A stretch of 64,000 nucleotides of DNA from Acidimicrobiaceae bacterium (GTDB taxonomy: Bacteria; Actinomycetota; Acidimicrobiia; Acidimicrobiales; JAUTXP01): positions 22,525 to 86,524 of the forward strand of contig JAUTXP010000030.1 in NCBI GenBank assembly GCA_030837965.1, read 5' to 3'. Under the pieces are notes generated by a model. The model made no database searches and was not told where the DNA came from. It saw nothing but the letters and a program-made list of their open reading frames with translations. Below are positions 54,741-61,643 of the stretch, one piece after another (within the stretch, counting starts at the first letter, position 1; every line of letters begins with the position of its first letter). The translations under genes and the position numbers were made by a program.

Positions 54741-55898
54741 ATGGAAGGTACAGGGTTTGGCAGCCGTGGGTCGTCCGCTCCTCCCCGTTCTGGTCAGGTC
54801 GCCACGCCTGCCGGTCGAACTGAGGCTGACAAGAAGGGAGAGGACGGCGGGACAGGGGCGCCAGGGCAGGCGGGGTCGTCAGGGCCGGCGTTGTGGGCGC
54901 TGGCCGATGAGTGGCTGGACGAGCGCCAGACCATCGGGCGGGGCATCTCGGCCAACACCGAGTCCGCCTACCGGCGAGACCTGACCGCGTGGGCCTGGCG
55001 CATCGCCGAACTGAAGTCGGGCGGGTCCGACGAGCACCACCCCGCTCCCCTGGGGTTCCAAGAAGAACTGGGCCGTCTGCACATCGGCGACCTGCACGCA
55101 GACAACGTCAAGCGGGCCTTGGCCTCGCTGGCCAGGGAGGAGTACGCGCCGGCCAGCCGAGCCCGCATGCTGGCCTCCCTCCGGGGCTTTTGCGGCTGGC
55201 TGTCGCAAGAGGGGCACTTGGCCGCCGACCCCACGGCCCGGCTCGAGAACCCGCGCCCGGCCGAGCGCATGCCGGTGGCCTTCCTCTCCAGCGAGTTGGA
55301 GGCCATCGTCCGCACCGTCTCCGAGGCCGACCCCGGCGCCCGTCCACCCCGGCCCAAGCGCGACCGGGCCCTGGTCGCCGTCCTGGCCGGCGCGGGCCTG
55401 CGGGCCAGCGAGTGCGCGGGCCTGCGGGTGGCCGACGTCGTGCGCGAGGCCGAGCCCTACCTGCGGGTGATCGGCAAGGGCAACAAGGAGCGCCGGGTGC
55501 CCGTGGCCCCGGAGGTGGTCGACGCCATCGACGGCTACCTCGACCCCGAGACCGGCGAGCGGGGCGAACACCACCCCACCGACCCTTTGTTCGTGGCCCG
55601 GGCGGGCAAGCCCTACACCCGCGAGTCGCTCAACTACCACGTCGTGCGCTGGCTGGCCCGGGCGGGCGTGCGCAAGCCGGAAGGCGAGTCGGCCCACGCC
55701 TTTCGACACACCTACGCCAAGGGCCTGGTGGCGCGGGGCGTCCCCATCTCGTCGGTGCAGAAACTGCTGGGCCACGCCAGCCTCAACACGACCGAGATCT
55801 ATCTGCGGATGACCGCGGCCGAGCTGCACGACGCGGCCCGCGCCGCCGAGGTGCGGGACTTCCTCCGGGCCACGGCTCCTGCGAAGTCACGCGACTAA
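54741..55898 (+). CDS. Tyrosine recombinase (XerC/XerD family)
   Basis: A 385-residue integrase-family protein. An N-terminal SAM-like domain (about 50-150, ALADEWLDERQTIGRGISAN) precedes the catalytic domain: Arg in GAGLRASECAGL (about 220), Lys in GKGNKERRVP, His-X2-Arg in AHAFRHTYAKGL, His in LLGHASLNTTEIY and the nucleophile Tyr in that segment (about 353). It could be XerD or an element integrase. The first 50 residues are unusual and partly encoded by a family C repeat (TEADKKG). Direct repeats lie just upstream. Confidence 0.86.
   Translation: MEGTGFGSRGSSAPPRSGQVATPAGRTEADKKGEDGGTGAPGQAGSSGPALWALADEWLDERQTIGRGISANTESAYRRDLTAWAWRIAELKSGGSDEHHPAPLGFQEELGRLHIGDLHADNVKRALASLAREEYAPASRARMLASLRGFCGWLSQEGHLAADPTARLENPRPAERMPVAFLSSELEAIVRTVSEADPGARPPRPKRDRALVAVLAGAGLRASECAGLRVADVVREAEPYLRVIGKGNKERRVPVAPEVVDAIDGYLDPETGERGEHHPTDPLFVARAGKPYTRESLNYHVVRWLARAGVRKPEGESAHAFRHTYAKGLVARGVPISSVQKLLGHASLNTTEIYLRMTAAELHDAARAAEVRDFLRATAPAKSRD
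54816..54836 (+). repeat. Repeat family C arm in the 5' part of the recombinase gene
   Basis: CGAACTGAGGCTGACAAGAA then G matches 22814-22834 at all but one position and the reverse complement of 7610-7630 at all but one. A weaker left arm (TTCTGGTCAGG) lies at 54789. Confidence 0.65.
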
Positions 55899-55901
55899 CG
55901 T
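55896..55901 (+). promoter_or_regulatory. -10-like TAACGT
   Basis: TAACGT includes the recombinase stop codon and ends 9 nt before ATG 55911. Confidence 0.3.
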
Positions 55902-55910
55902 TCGGGGGCC

Positions 55911-57359
55911 ATGTCCCGGAGGATCGACGTTGAGCTGACCAGCGCGCGCGACGACGGCTCGTGGACGTGGCGCGCCGCCGGGGCCAAGCAGCCGAAAGGC
56001 GTCGTCGACGCCGCCCTCCTCTACCCCGGCGCCAAGGTCGGCGACGTGGTGCGGGCCGAGGCCGACTTCGAGATCGACGGGATCACCATCGTGTCGGTCA
56101 TGGCGCCCAAGCAGGAGTCGCGCAAAGAGCCGGACCGCATCGAGATCGTGGGCACCGGACGGGACACGCCGGGGGTGACGTCGTCGCTGGTGCCGAAGTC
56201 GGAGCGTTCTGGTCGCCGCGACCGAGGCGACCGAGGCGACAGAGGCGACCGTCCGGACCGGCCGCGCAGGGACAGGCCCGACGGCGCCGGTCGTCCTGAG
56301 CGCGGCGACCGTCCCGACCGTCCGGCTCGCGCTGATCGCGCTGATCGGCCTGACCGGCCTGCCCGGGAGCGGGCCGACCGGCCGCGTGGCGACGGGTCGA
56401 CTCGCGCCCCTCGTCCCGACCGGGAGCGGACCGACCGTGAGCGGACCGAGCGTCCCGCGCCCCCCAAGCCCAAGCGGCTGAACCCGGCCAACGTCCATCG
56501 GGCCGCGGTGCTCGAGTCGCTTCCCCCCGAGCAGCGGCCGGTGGCCGAGCAGGTCTTGCGGGGCGGCATCCCGGCGGTCCGACAAGCGGTCGAGCAGCAG
56601 AACGCGGGGCGGCCCGAGGGCCAGCCCGAGGTCAAGGCCGAGCCCTTCATCGCCATGGCCGAGGAACTGCTCCCCCGGCTCAAGGCGGCCGACTGGCGGG
56701 ACCGGGCCGAGGCCGCGGTCAAGGAGTCCGACGAGGTCTCCCTGCGCGACCTGCGTTCGGTGGTGGCGGGCGCCGATCTGGCCCGCGACGACGAGAGCCG
56801 CGACCTGGCTCGGACCCTGCGCGAGACGCTCGAGCGTCGGGTCGCCAAAGAGCGCGACGACTGGGTGGGCGAGATCACGACCAACCTGGATGAAGGCCGG
56901 GTCGTGCGGGCCCTGCGTCTGTCGGGGCGCCCGCCCGATCCGGGCAGTCGCGTCCCGGCCGAGCTGGCCCTGCGTCTGACCGAGGCCGCGGGCGCGGCCA
57001 TGTCGCCCGACATCTCCCCCGACCGGTGGGGCACGGTGCTGGACGCGGTGGCCAGCTCGCCCGTGCGCCGCACGGTGAAGCCTGCGGGCCTGCCCGCCGA
57101 GCCCGGCGAGGCCCTCTTGCAGGCGGCCAAGCAGGCGTCGGGCCGGGTGCCCGCGCTGGCCGCCATGCTCGGGATCGACATGCCGCCGCCGCCAGGCCCG
57201 CCGCGCGGCGGCAGGCCCGTCGCGCCTCGCAGGCCGCCTCGTCCCCCTGCGGGGAACATCCCGCCGCCGCCTGTGCCCCCTCCCCCGCCCCCGCCGCCCG
57301 CGCCGGTGGTTGTCGAGGTCGGCGTCGAGGCTGCCTCGGAGGCTGTACCCGAGGGCTGA
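55911..57359 (+). CDS. Large low-complexity protein of unknown function
   Basis: A 482-residue protein in three parts. Residues 1-75 look folded (IDVELTSARDDGSWTWRAAG, VGDVVRAEADFEIDGITIVS), perhaps an OB-like domain. Residues about 95-185 are Arg/Asp/Pro/Gly-rich (repeats of RGD, RPDRP, RERTDRER), probably disordered and possibly RNA-binding. Residues about 185-420 are helical (LPPEQRPVAEQVLRGGIPAV, LARTLRETLERRVAKERDDW). A proline-rich tail ends it. No catalytic motif is seen. A TAACGT hexamer precedes the ATG. Confidence 0.72.
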   Translation: MSRRIDVELTSARDDGSWTWRAAGAKQPKGVVDAALLYPGAKVGDVVRAEADFEIDGITIVSVMAPKQESRKEPDRIEIVGTGRDTPGVTSSLVPKSERSGRRDRGDRGDRGDRPDRPRRDRPDGAGRPERGDRPDRPARADRADRPDRPARERADRPRGDGSTRAPRPDRERTDRERTERPAPPKPKRLNPANVHRAAVLESLPPEQRPVAEQVLRGGIPAVRQAVEQQNAGRPEGQPEVKAEPFIAMAEELLPRLKAADWRDRAEAAVKESDEVSLRDLRSVVAGADLARDDESRDLARTLRETLERRVAKERDDWVGEITTNLDEGRVVRALRLSGRPPDPGSRVPAELALRLTEAAGAAMSPDISPDRWGTVLDAVASSPVRRTVKPAGLPAEPGEALLQAAKQASGRVPALAAMLGIDMPPPPGPPRGGRPVAPRRPPRPPAGNIPPPPVPPPPPPPPAPVVVEVGVEAASEAVPEG

Positions 57360-57362
57360 GGG

Positions 57363-57566
57363 CTACCGGTCGGTGCGGGGGGCCAGCACCGACCCCCGGT
57401 CCGAGCGGCCGCAGTATTTGCCCGAGGCCCGTTCCTGATCCCAGCGGGCCCCGCAACTCAGGCACTCGCACGAGTCGATCCCGACCGAGGCGACAAAGAG
57501 CCGACTCACGTCGTAGGAGTTGCAGAACGGACAGGCGAAATGCTCGCCGGCGCGGTTTTCGGGCAC
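57363..57566 (-). CDS. Small zinc-ribbon protein
   Basis: A 67-residue protein from GTG 57566. Two cysteine pairs (FACPFCNSYD and CECLSCGARW) form a zinc ribbon; the C terminus is basic. GTG 57566 is chosen because the minus-strand hexamer TACGGT lies 8 nt before it and longer starts would run into the divergent crotonase gene. No function is recognised; such proteins often bind nucleic acid or polymerase. Confidence 0.6.
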   Translation of the reverse strand: MPENRAGEHFACPFCNSYDVSRLFVASVGIDSCECLSCGARWDQERASGKYCGRSDRGSVLAPRTDR

Positions 57567-57574
57567 CGCTGGCA

Positions 57575-57580
57575 ACCGTA
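57575..57580 (-). promoter_or_regulatory. -10-like TACGGT for the zinc-ribbon gene
   Basis: The minus-strand hexamer TACGGT lies 8 nt before GTG 57566. Confidence 0.35.
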
Positions 57581-57611
57581 CCCAGTTCGGCGCTGATGCA
57601 GAGGGATGCCT

Positions 57612-57617
57612 TAGGGT
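57612..57617 (+). promoter_or_regulatory. -10-like TAGGGT for the crotonase gene
   Basis: TAGGGT ends 7 nt before ATG 57625. Confidence 0.45.
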
Positions 57618-57624
57618 GACGGCC

Positions 57625-58389
57625 ATGGTCGAGTACGAAACCAAGGGTCACGTGGCCCTGCTCACGATCCGTCGGCCCGAGGCCCGCAACGCGGTGAACG
57701 GCGACGTGGCCCGCGGCATGGAGGCGGCCATCGACCGCCTGGAGGATGACGACGACGTCTGGGTCGGGGTCCTCACCGGCGAGGGCACCGTGTTCAGTGC
57801 GGGGGCCGACTTGAAGGCCATCGCGGCCGGGCAGGCGGGCGACCTGGCCACGGCCAAGGGCGGGTTCGCGGGCATCGCCAACCGGGCCCGCACCAAGCCC
57901 ATCATCGCGGCCGTGGACGGGCCTGCATTGGCGGGCGGGTGCGAGATCGCGCTGGCGTGCGACTTGATCGTGGCCTCCCGCAGCGCCGCGTTCGGGCTGC
58001 CCGAGGTGAAGCGCTCGCTGGTGGCCGCCGCGGGCGGGCTGTTCCGGCTCCCCCGCAACCTTCCGGCCAAGGTGGCCATGGAGGTGATCCTCACCGGCGA
58101 CCCCATCCCGGCCGAGAGGGCCTACGCCCTCGGCCTGGTCAACGACCTGGTCGAGCCGGGCCAGGCCGTGGCCGGGGCCATGGCCCTGGCCGAGCGGGTC
58201 GCGGCCAACGCGCCCGTCGCCGTCTGGGAGAGCCGCAAGGTGGTGCTGATGGCCGAGCAGGGCGCGTCGGACGACGAGTTGTGGCGCGAGAGCGGCGCCG
58301 CCTTCGGCCGGGTGGCCCAGACCGAGGACTTCGGCGAAGGGCCGCGCGCCTTTATCGAGAAGCGCCCGCCCGCCTGGAAGGGCCGCTGA
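57625..58389 (+). CDS. Enoyl-CoA hydratase/isomerase family protein
   Basis: A 254-residue crotonase-fold enzyme. The oxyanion-hole segments are VFSAGADLKAIAAG and GPALAGGCEIALACDLIVAS; both catalytic glutamates of true hydratases are present (Glu in GGCEIAL and in FGLPEVKRSL). It therefore probably hydrates 2-enoyl-CoA in fatty-acid or amino-acid breakdown. It is a single gene with a TAGGGT hexamer 7 nt before the ATG; a Nudix gene converges downstream. Confidence 0.88.
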   Translation: MVEYETKGHVALLTIRRPEARNAVNGDVARGMEAAIDRLEDDDDVWVGVLTGEGTVFSAGADLKAIAAGQAGDLATAKGGFAGIANRARTKPIIAAVDGPALAGGCEIALACDLIVASRSAAFGLPEVKRSLVAAAGGLFRLPRNLPAKVAMEVILTGDPIPAERAYALGLVNDLVEPGQAVAGAMALAERVAANAPVAVWESRKVVLMAEQGASDDELWRESGAAFGRVAQTEDFGEGPRAFIEKRPPAWKGR

Positions 58390-58439
58390 CCCACCCCGCG
58401 CCCGCCACCCCCGCCCACACCGCCGGCCCGCTTCTCTCG

Positions 58440-58856
58440 TTAGGCGATGACGGGGATGATGTCGTTGTCGGCCAGGAACTCGGCCAGGCCGTCGACGAGC
58501 ATGTAGTCGGCCACCTGGGGCAGGGGCACCCAACGGGCCTCGGCCGCGTCGTCGCCCGCCACCGGCTCTCGGCCGTCGAGCACCTCGACCAGAAAGTCGA
58601 GGATCACGTAGTGGTAGCCGTCGCCGATGCGCTCCACCCAGCCCACCAGCCGGTCGCACACCCCTTCCAGGCCCGTCTCCTCGGCCAACTCCCGCACCAC
58701 GGCCTCGGCCAGGGTCTCGCCCGGCTCCACCCGCCCGCCGGGCACGCTCCACTCCCCCGCCGCCGGCCCCCGGCCCCTGCGGATCAGCAACAGGCAGTCG
58801 TTGTCGACGGCGATGGCGCCGACACAGACCGCGGGCCGGCCCGGCGCTTCAGGCAT
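58440..58856 (-). CDS. Nudix hydrolase
   Basis: A 138-residue protein with a perfect Nudix box, GGRVEPGETLAEAVVRELAE then ETGL, preceded by IAVDNDCLLLIRRGRGPAAG. The substrate is a nucleoside diphosphate linked to another moiety; the short length resembles MutT/ADP-ribose types, but specificity is open. ATG 58856 overlaps the stop of the GNAT gene upstream by 8 nt, so the two are translated together. Confidence 0.85.
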   Translation of the reverse strand: MPEAPGRPAVCVGAIAVDNDCLLLIRRGRGPAAGEWSVPGGRVEPGETLAEAVVRELAEETGLEGVCDRLVGWVERIGDGYHYVILDFLVEVLDGREPVAGDDAAEARWVPLPQVADYMLVDGLAEFLADNDIIPVIA

Positions 58857-59316
58857 CACGCAACCGATGGTGCACCACCAACAGCCGGGCCGTGAACCCG
58901 AACGTCTCGAAGAAGTTCTTCGTCTCTCGCATGCCCGGCAGCGCGTACGCATCCACACCGGCGCAGCCCCGGCCCCTGAACCACTCGAGCATGAGCCCCA
59001 TCATGGCCTCGCCCACGGCCACGCCCCGCGCCTCGGGCTCGACGTACAGGTCCTCGATGACCCCGTGACCGGACCCGTCCCGCCGCTGCTCCACCCGGCC
59101 CGTCCCGAACCCGATCACCGAGTCGTCGATCGTGCCCGCCACCACCAGCGCGCCATCGTCGGCCAGCACGTCGGCCAGCGGCCCGCTGCGGGCCTCGCGC
59201 GTCGTGAACACCTCGCCCCCGCGCTGTTGCGCGGCCAGCTCGGACAGGGCCTGGGCGGCCAAGGCCTCCAGCCGGGGCAGGTCCTCGGCCGTGGCCGGAC
59301 GGGCCGCTCCCTCCAC
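58849..59316 (-). CDS. GNAT-family N-acetyltransferase
   Basis: A 155-residue acetyltransferase-fold protein: RPATAEDLPRLEALAAQAL at the N terminus, GVIEDLYVEPEARGVAVGEA with the acetyl-CoA loop (a degenerate RGVAVGEAM in place of RGxGxG/A), and RETKNFFETFGFTARLLVVH. The acceptor is unknown. It overlaps the downstream Nudix gene by 8 nt and follows the gene at 59324 by 7 nt, so the three probably share a transcript. Confidence 0.78.
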   Translation of the reverse strand: MEGAARPATAEDLPRLEALAAQALSELAAQQRGGEVFTTREARSGPLADVLADDGALVVAGTIDDSVIGFGTGRVEQRRDGSGHGVIEDLYVEPEARGVAVGEAMMGLMLEWFRGRGCAGVDAYALPGMRETKNFFETFGFTARLLVVHHRLRDA

Positions 59317-59323
59317 CGGGCGG

Positions 59324-59866
59324 CTAGCCCGCGTTCTGGAGCTGCGAGACCCGGCTGAGGATGGTCTTGCGGTGCCGGGTGGCCGCCTCGTAGCGGGCCA
59401 CGGCCTCCAACTCGTCGCCCGACAGGCCGGCCAGTCGGGGTACGACCTGCCCGGCCGACAGCGAGTCGTACCCGGGGATGGCGAGTTGGTCGACGGGCGG
59501 CACGCCGCCCCCGTTGGTCGCGCTCGGCGCGGCCTGGGCTGCGGGCGACGGCGCCAACGGCGTCATGTCCGGCTCGGGCTTGGAGGGCTCGGGCCGGGCG
59601 GGGCTGGCCGACGCGCCGGCGTCGGCGGGCGGCCGGTTGAAGCGCTCGGTCGCCTTGCGCACCTGCTTCTCAGCCTCCCGCTGGCCTTGGGTCACGGCGA
59701 ACTGGCCGATCATCCGGGCCATCCCCACCTGCCCGCTCACCTGGGTCCTGCCCTTCTCCACCAGCTTCGGGAGCTCCTCGCGGGCGGTCAGGGCCAGGCC
59801 GAGGGGTGCGTAGACAAACAGGTCGAGGGCCTGCTCCAGCGGGGACTTGTTCTCGGGCACGCTCAC
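59324..59866 (-). CDS. Conserved actinobacterial hypothetical protein
   Basis: A 180-residue protein. Residues 1-75 are helical (PLEQALDLFVYAPLGLALTA, QVSGQVGMARMIGQFAVTQG), a Pro/Ala/Ser linker follows, and the C-terminal 45 residues (IPGYDSLSAGQVVPRLAGLS, YEAATRHRKTILSRVSQLQ) resemble a short SAP-like helical motif seen in mycobacterial proteins of unknown role. The GTG start with AGAGGTGA lies within a 14-bp tandem duplication, so a second, out-of-frame copy sits upstream. Confidence 0.65.
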   Translation of the reverse strand: MSVPENKSPLEQALDLFVYAPLGLALTAREELPKLVEKGRTQVSGQVGMARMIGQFAVTQGQREAEKQVRKATERFNRPPADAGASASPARPEPSKPEPDMTPLAPSPAAQAAPSATNGGGVPPVDQLAIPGYDSLSAGQVVPRLAGLSGDELEAVARYEAATRHRKTILSRVSQLQNAG

Positions 59867-59889
59867 CTCTGCGGACTCACCTCTGCGGA
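59862..59889 (-). repeat. 14-bp tandem duplication of a ribosome binding site and start codon
   Basis: CTCACCTCTGCGGA occurs at 59862 and 59876. On the minus strand each copy holds AGAGGTGAG; GTG codons at 59866 and 59880 are 14 nt apart, so only the former is in frame with the gene. Confidence 0.8.
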
Positions 59890-59904
59890 CTCGGGCCGTT
59901 GTGG

Positions 59905-59949
59905 TCTGGAGGACATGGACTGCGGTATCCGCAGGCTATGTCCTCCAGA
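59905..59949. repeat. Repeat family B palindrome after uspA
   Basis: Left arm TCTGGAGGACATGGACTGCG... (59905-59926) pairs imperfectly with TCCGCAGGCTATGTCCTCCA... (59928-59949). It lies 20 nt beyond the uspA stop on the minus strand, a terminator-like position. Confidence 0.7.
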
Positions 59950-59969
59950 CGGAAAGGGCGGAGGCGGGC

Positions 59970-60422
59970 TCAGTGGACGGTGTTGACGATGAGGACGTCG
60001 CACGGGGCGTGGTGGGACACCTTGTTGGGCACGCTGCCCAGCACGAATCGGGCCGCCCCCGTCATGCCCTTGGACCCGACCACGATGACGTCGCCGCCCG
60101 TGTCCTCGGCCACCCCGATGAGGGCTTCGGCCGGGTCGCCGGGCTCAGACCTGGCCCGCACGTCTTTGACCCCGAGCTCTCGGGCCAGCCTGCACGCCTC
60201 GCCCGCCTTCTCGTCAGCCTGGCCCGACTCCGTGATGCGCCACTTGATCTCCTCCGGCGCCTCCTCCATGGCCCGGGCCGTCTGGGCCGGGTGGGGGGCG
60301 AAGGCGGTGACCACCGTCAGCCGGGCCCCGCTGGCCGAGGCCAGTTCGGCCGCGGCCGTGACTGCGGCGGTGGCCGTGGGCGACCCGTCCGTGCCCACCA
60401 CCACGTTGCGGTAGGGCGCCAT
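59970..60422 (-). CDS. Universal stress protein
   Basis: A 150-residue UspA-domain protein: YRNVVVGTDGSPTATAAVTA at the N terminus and the ATP-binding motif G-X2-G-X9-G-S in VVGSKGMTGAARFVLGSVPN near the C terminus. It probably binds ATP and acts in stress or energy signalling. ATG 60422 overlaps the stop of the DUF4193 gene (ATGA), so the two are coupled. A family B palindrome follows the stop. Confidence 0.9.
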   Translation of the reverse strand: MAPYRNVVVGTDGSPTATAAVTAAAELASASGARLTVVTAFAPHPAQTARAMEEAPEEIKWRITESGQADEKAGEACRLARELGVKDVRARSEPGDPAEALIGVAEDTGGDVIVVGSKGMTGAARFVLGSVPNKVSHHAPCDVLIVNTVH

Positions 60423-60886
60423 CAGACGCAGTCCCTGCAGTACATGCGCTTGCCGTCGGCCAACTGGCTCGGGTGCTTCACCAGGAAGCAGCTCTGGCAC
60501 ACGAACTCGTCCGGCTGCTTGGGCAGGACCTTGGTCGCGTCGGCCGTGCGGTCCTCCTGGTCGGGGACCTCGTCCTCGTCCTCTTCTTCTTCAGGGACGA
60601 CGAGGCGCTCTTTCAAGATGACGTCGAGGCTGGCCTCCACGTCGTCGTCGTCCACGTCGTCGTCCTCATCGACGTCTTCTTCCTCCTCGGCCACGACCAC
60701 CGCCACCGGGACCTCGACGACCTCTTCGTCGCCCACCACATCCACGGCGTCGTCATCGAGATCCTCGGCCAGCAGGTCGTCCTCGACCAGTTCGTCGTCC
60801 TCAAGCTCGTCGAGGTCGGCCTCGTCCAGCTCTTCGGGCTCTTCGACCTCATCGTCGATGAGGTCTTCTTCCACGTCGTCGGCCAT
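60422..60886 (-). CDS. DUF4193-like acidic protein with C-terminal zinc finger
   Basis: A 154-residue protein. Residues 1-110 are almost all Asp/Glu/Val/Leu with no basic residues to speak of (EEPEELDEADLDELEDDELV). The C-terminal 40 residues match DUF4193: KVLPKQPDEFVCQSCFLVKH then MYCRDCV, a CXXC...CXXC zinc ribbon. Known relatives are nearer 100 residues, so the acidic part is enlarged. ATG 60886 has GAAGGA 8 nt upstream. It is upstream of and coupled to uspA. Function unknown; binding to RNA polymerase or a basic protein is a guess. Confidence 0.8.
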   Translation of the reverse strand: MADDVEEDLIDDEVEEPEELDEADLDELEDDELVEDDLLAEDLDDDAVDVVGDEEVVEVPVAVVVAEEEEDVDEDDDVDDDDVEASLDVILKERLVVPEEEEDEDEVPDQEDRTADATKVLPKQPDEFVCQSCFLVKHPSQLADGKRMYCRDCV

Positions 60887-60941
60887 CAACTTGTTCCTTC
60901 GCGGGGAGGCAGCGGGCGGGAACGATACACCGCGGCCCGGA

Positions 60942-61643
60942 CTACTTCGACGGCGCGGTCGTGGTGGTCGTGGCCGGGGCGCCCGCGGGCGCGGGAACCG
61001 GGCTGTCCGACGTGGGCGAACTGAGATTGAGGTTGGTCACGCCGTCCACCTTCCAGCCCCCGCCCACCATCACCAGTTGCAGCTCGATGTAGGAGCTGAC
61101 CAGCCGCCTGCCGCCCGCCGTGCCCTGGGCCACGGCGTCGACCACGGCGATGGTGGTCACGGTGCCGCCCTGGATGGGCCCTACGAAGACATCGGTGACC
61201 GTCCCTGCCGACCGGGCCTTGGTCTCGCGGAACAACACGTCCAAACCGCCCGAGAACGCGGTCTCGTACTCCTTGCGGAACTTCCCTGTAGACAGGGCCA
61301 GCACCCGCTTCTTGGCCCCGGCCAGGTCCTGATAGTCGTAGGTGAGCAGGGCCGACGCGAAGCGGCCGGACAGCTCCTCGACCGCGTTGCGGTCCTTGCG
61401 CTCGCGGTCCAGCCGGGCGGTCGACACCGCGGCCAGCACCGCGAACCCGAGGGCGGCCACGGCCAGTGCCGCGCAGACCAGGGCCAAGCCTCGGCGGGGC
61501 CGACGAGCGCTCTCGTGCTCCTCGACCGTGTGCCCCTCGACGGCGTGCCCCTCTGGCCCCGCCGCCTCGATGCCGTGCCCCTCGACGGCGGCCGGTGCCG
61601 CGGTGGGCACGCCCTCGTCGTCCAGCCCCGTCTCCTCGCTCAC
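60942..61643 (-). CDS. Mce-associated membrane protein
   Basis: A 233-residue protein with an acidic/His-containing cytoplasmic N terminus (about 1-45), one membrane helix (ALVCAALAVAALGFAVLAAV), and an extracytoplasmic domain (SALLTYDYQDLAGAKKRVLA, TGKFRKEYETAFSGGL) like the Mas proteins encoded at the ends of mce operons. They stabilise Mce lipid-import complexes in mycobacteria. The GTG overlaps the stop of the upstream mce gene by 4 nt, confirming operon membership. Confidence 0.83.
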   Translation of the reverse strand: MSEETGLDDEGVPTAAPAAVEGHGIEAAGPEGHAVEGHTVEEHESARRPRRGLALVCAALAVAALGFAVLAAVSTARLDRERKDRNAVEELSGRFASALLTYDYQDLAGAKKRVLALSTGKFRKEYETAFSGGLDVLFRETKARSAGTVTDVFVGPIQGGTVTTIAVVDAVAQGTAGGRRLVSSYIELQLVMVGGGWKVDGVTNLNLSSPTSDSPVPAPAGAPATTTTTAPSK

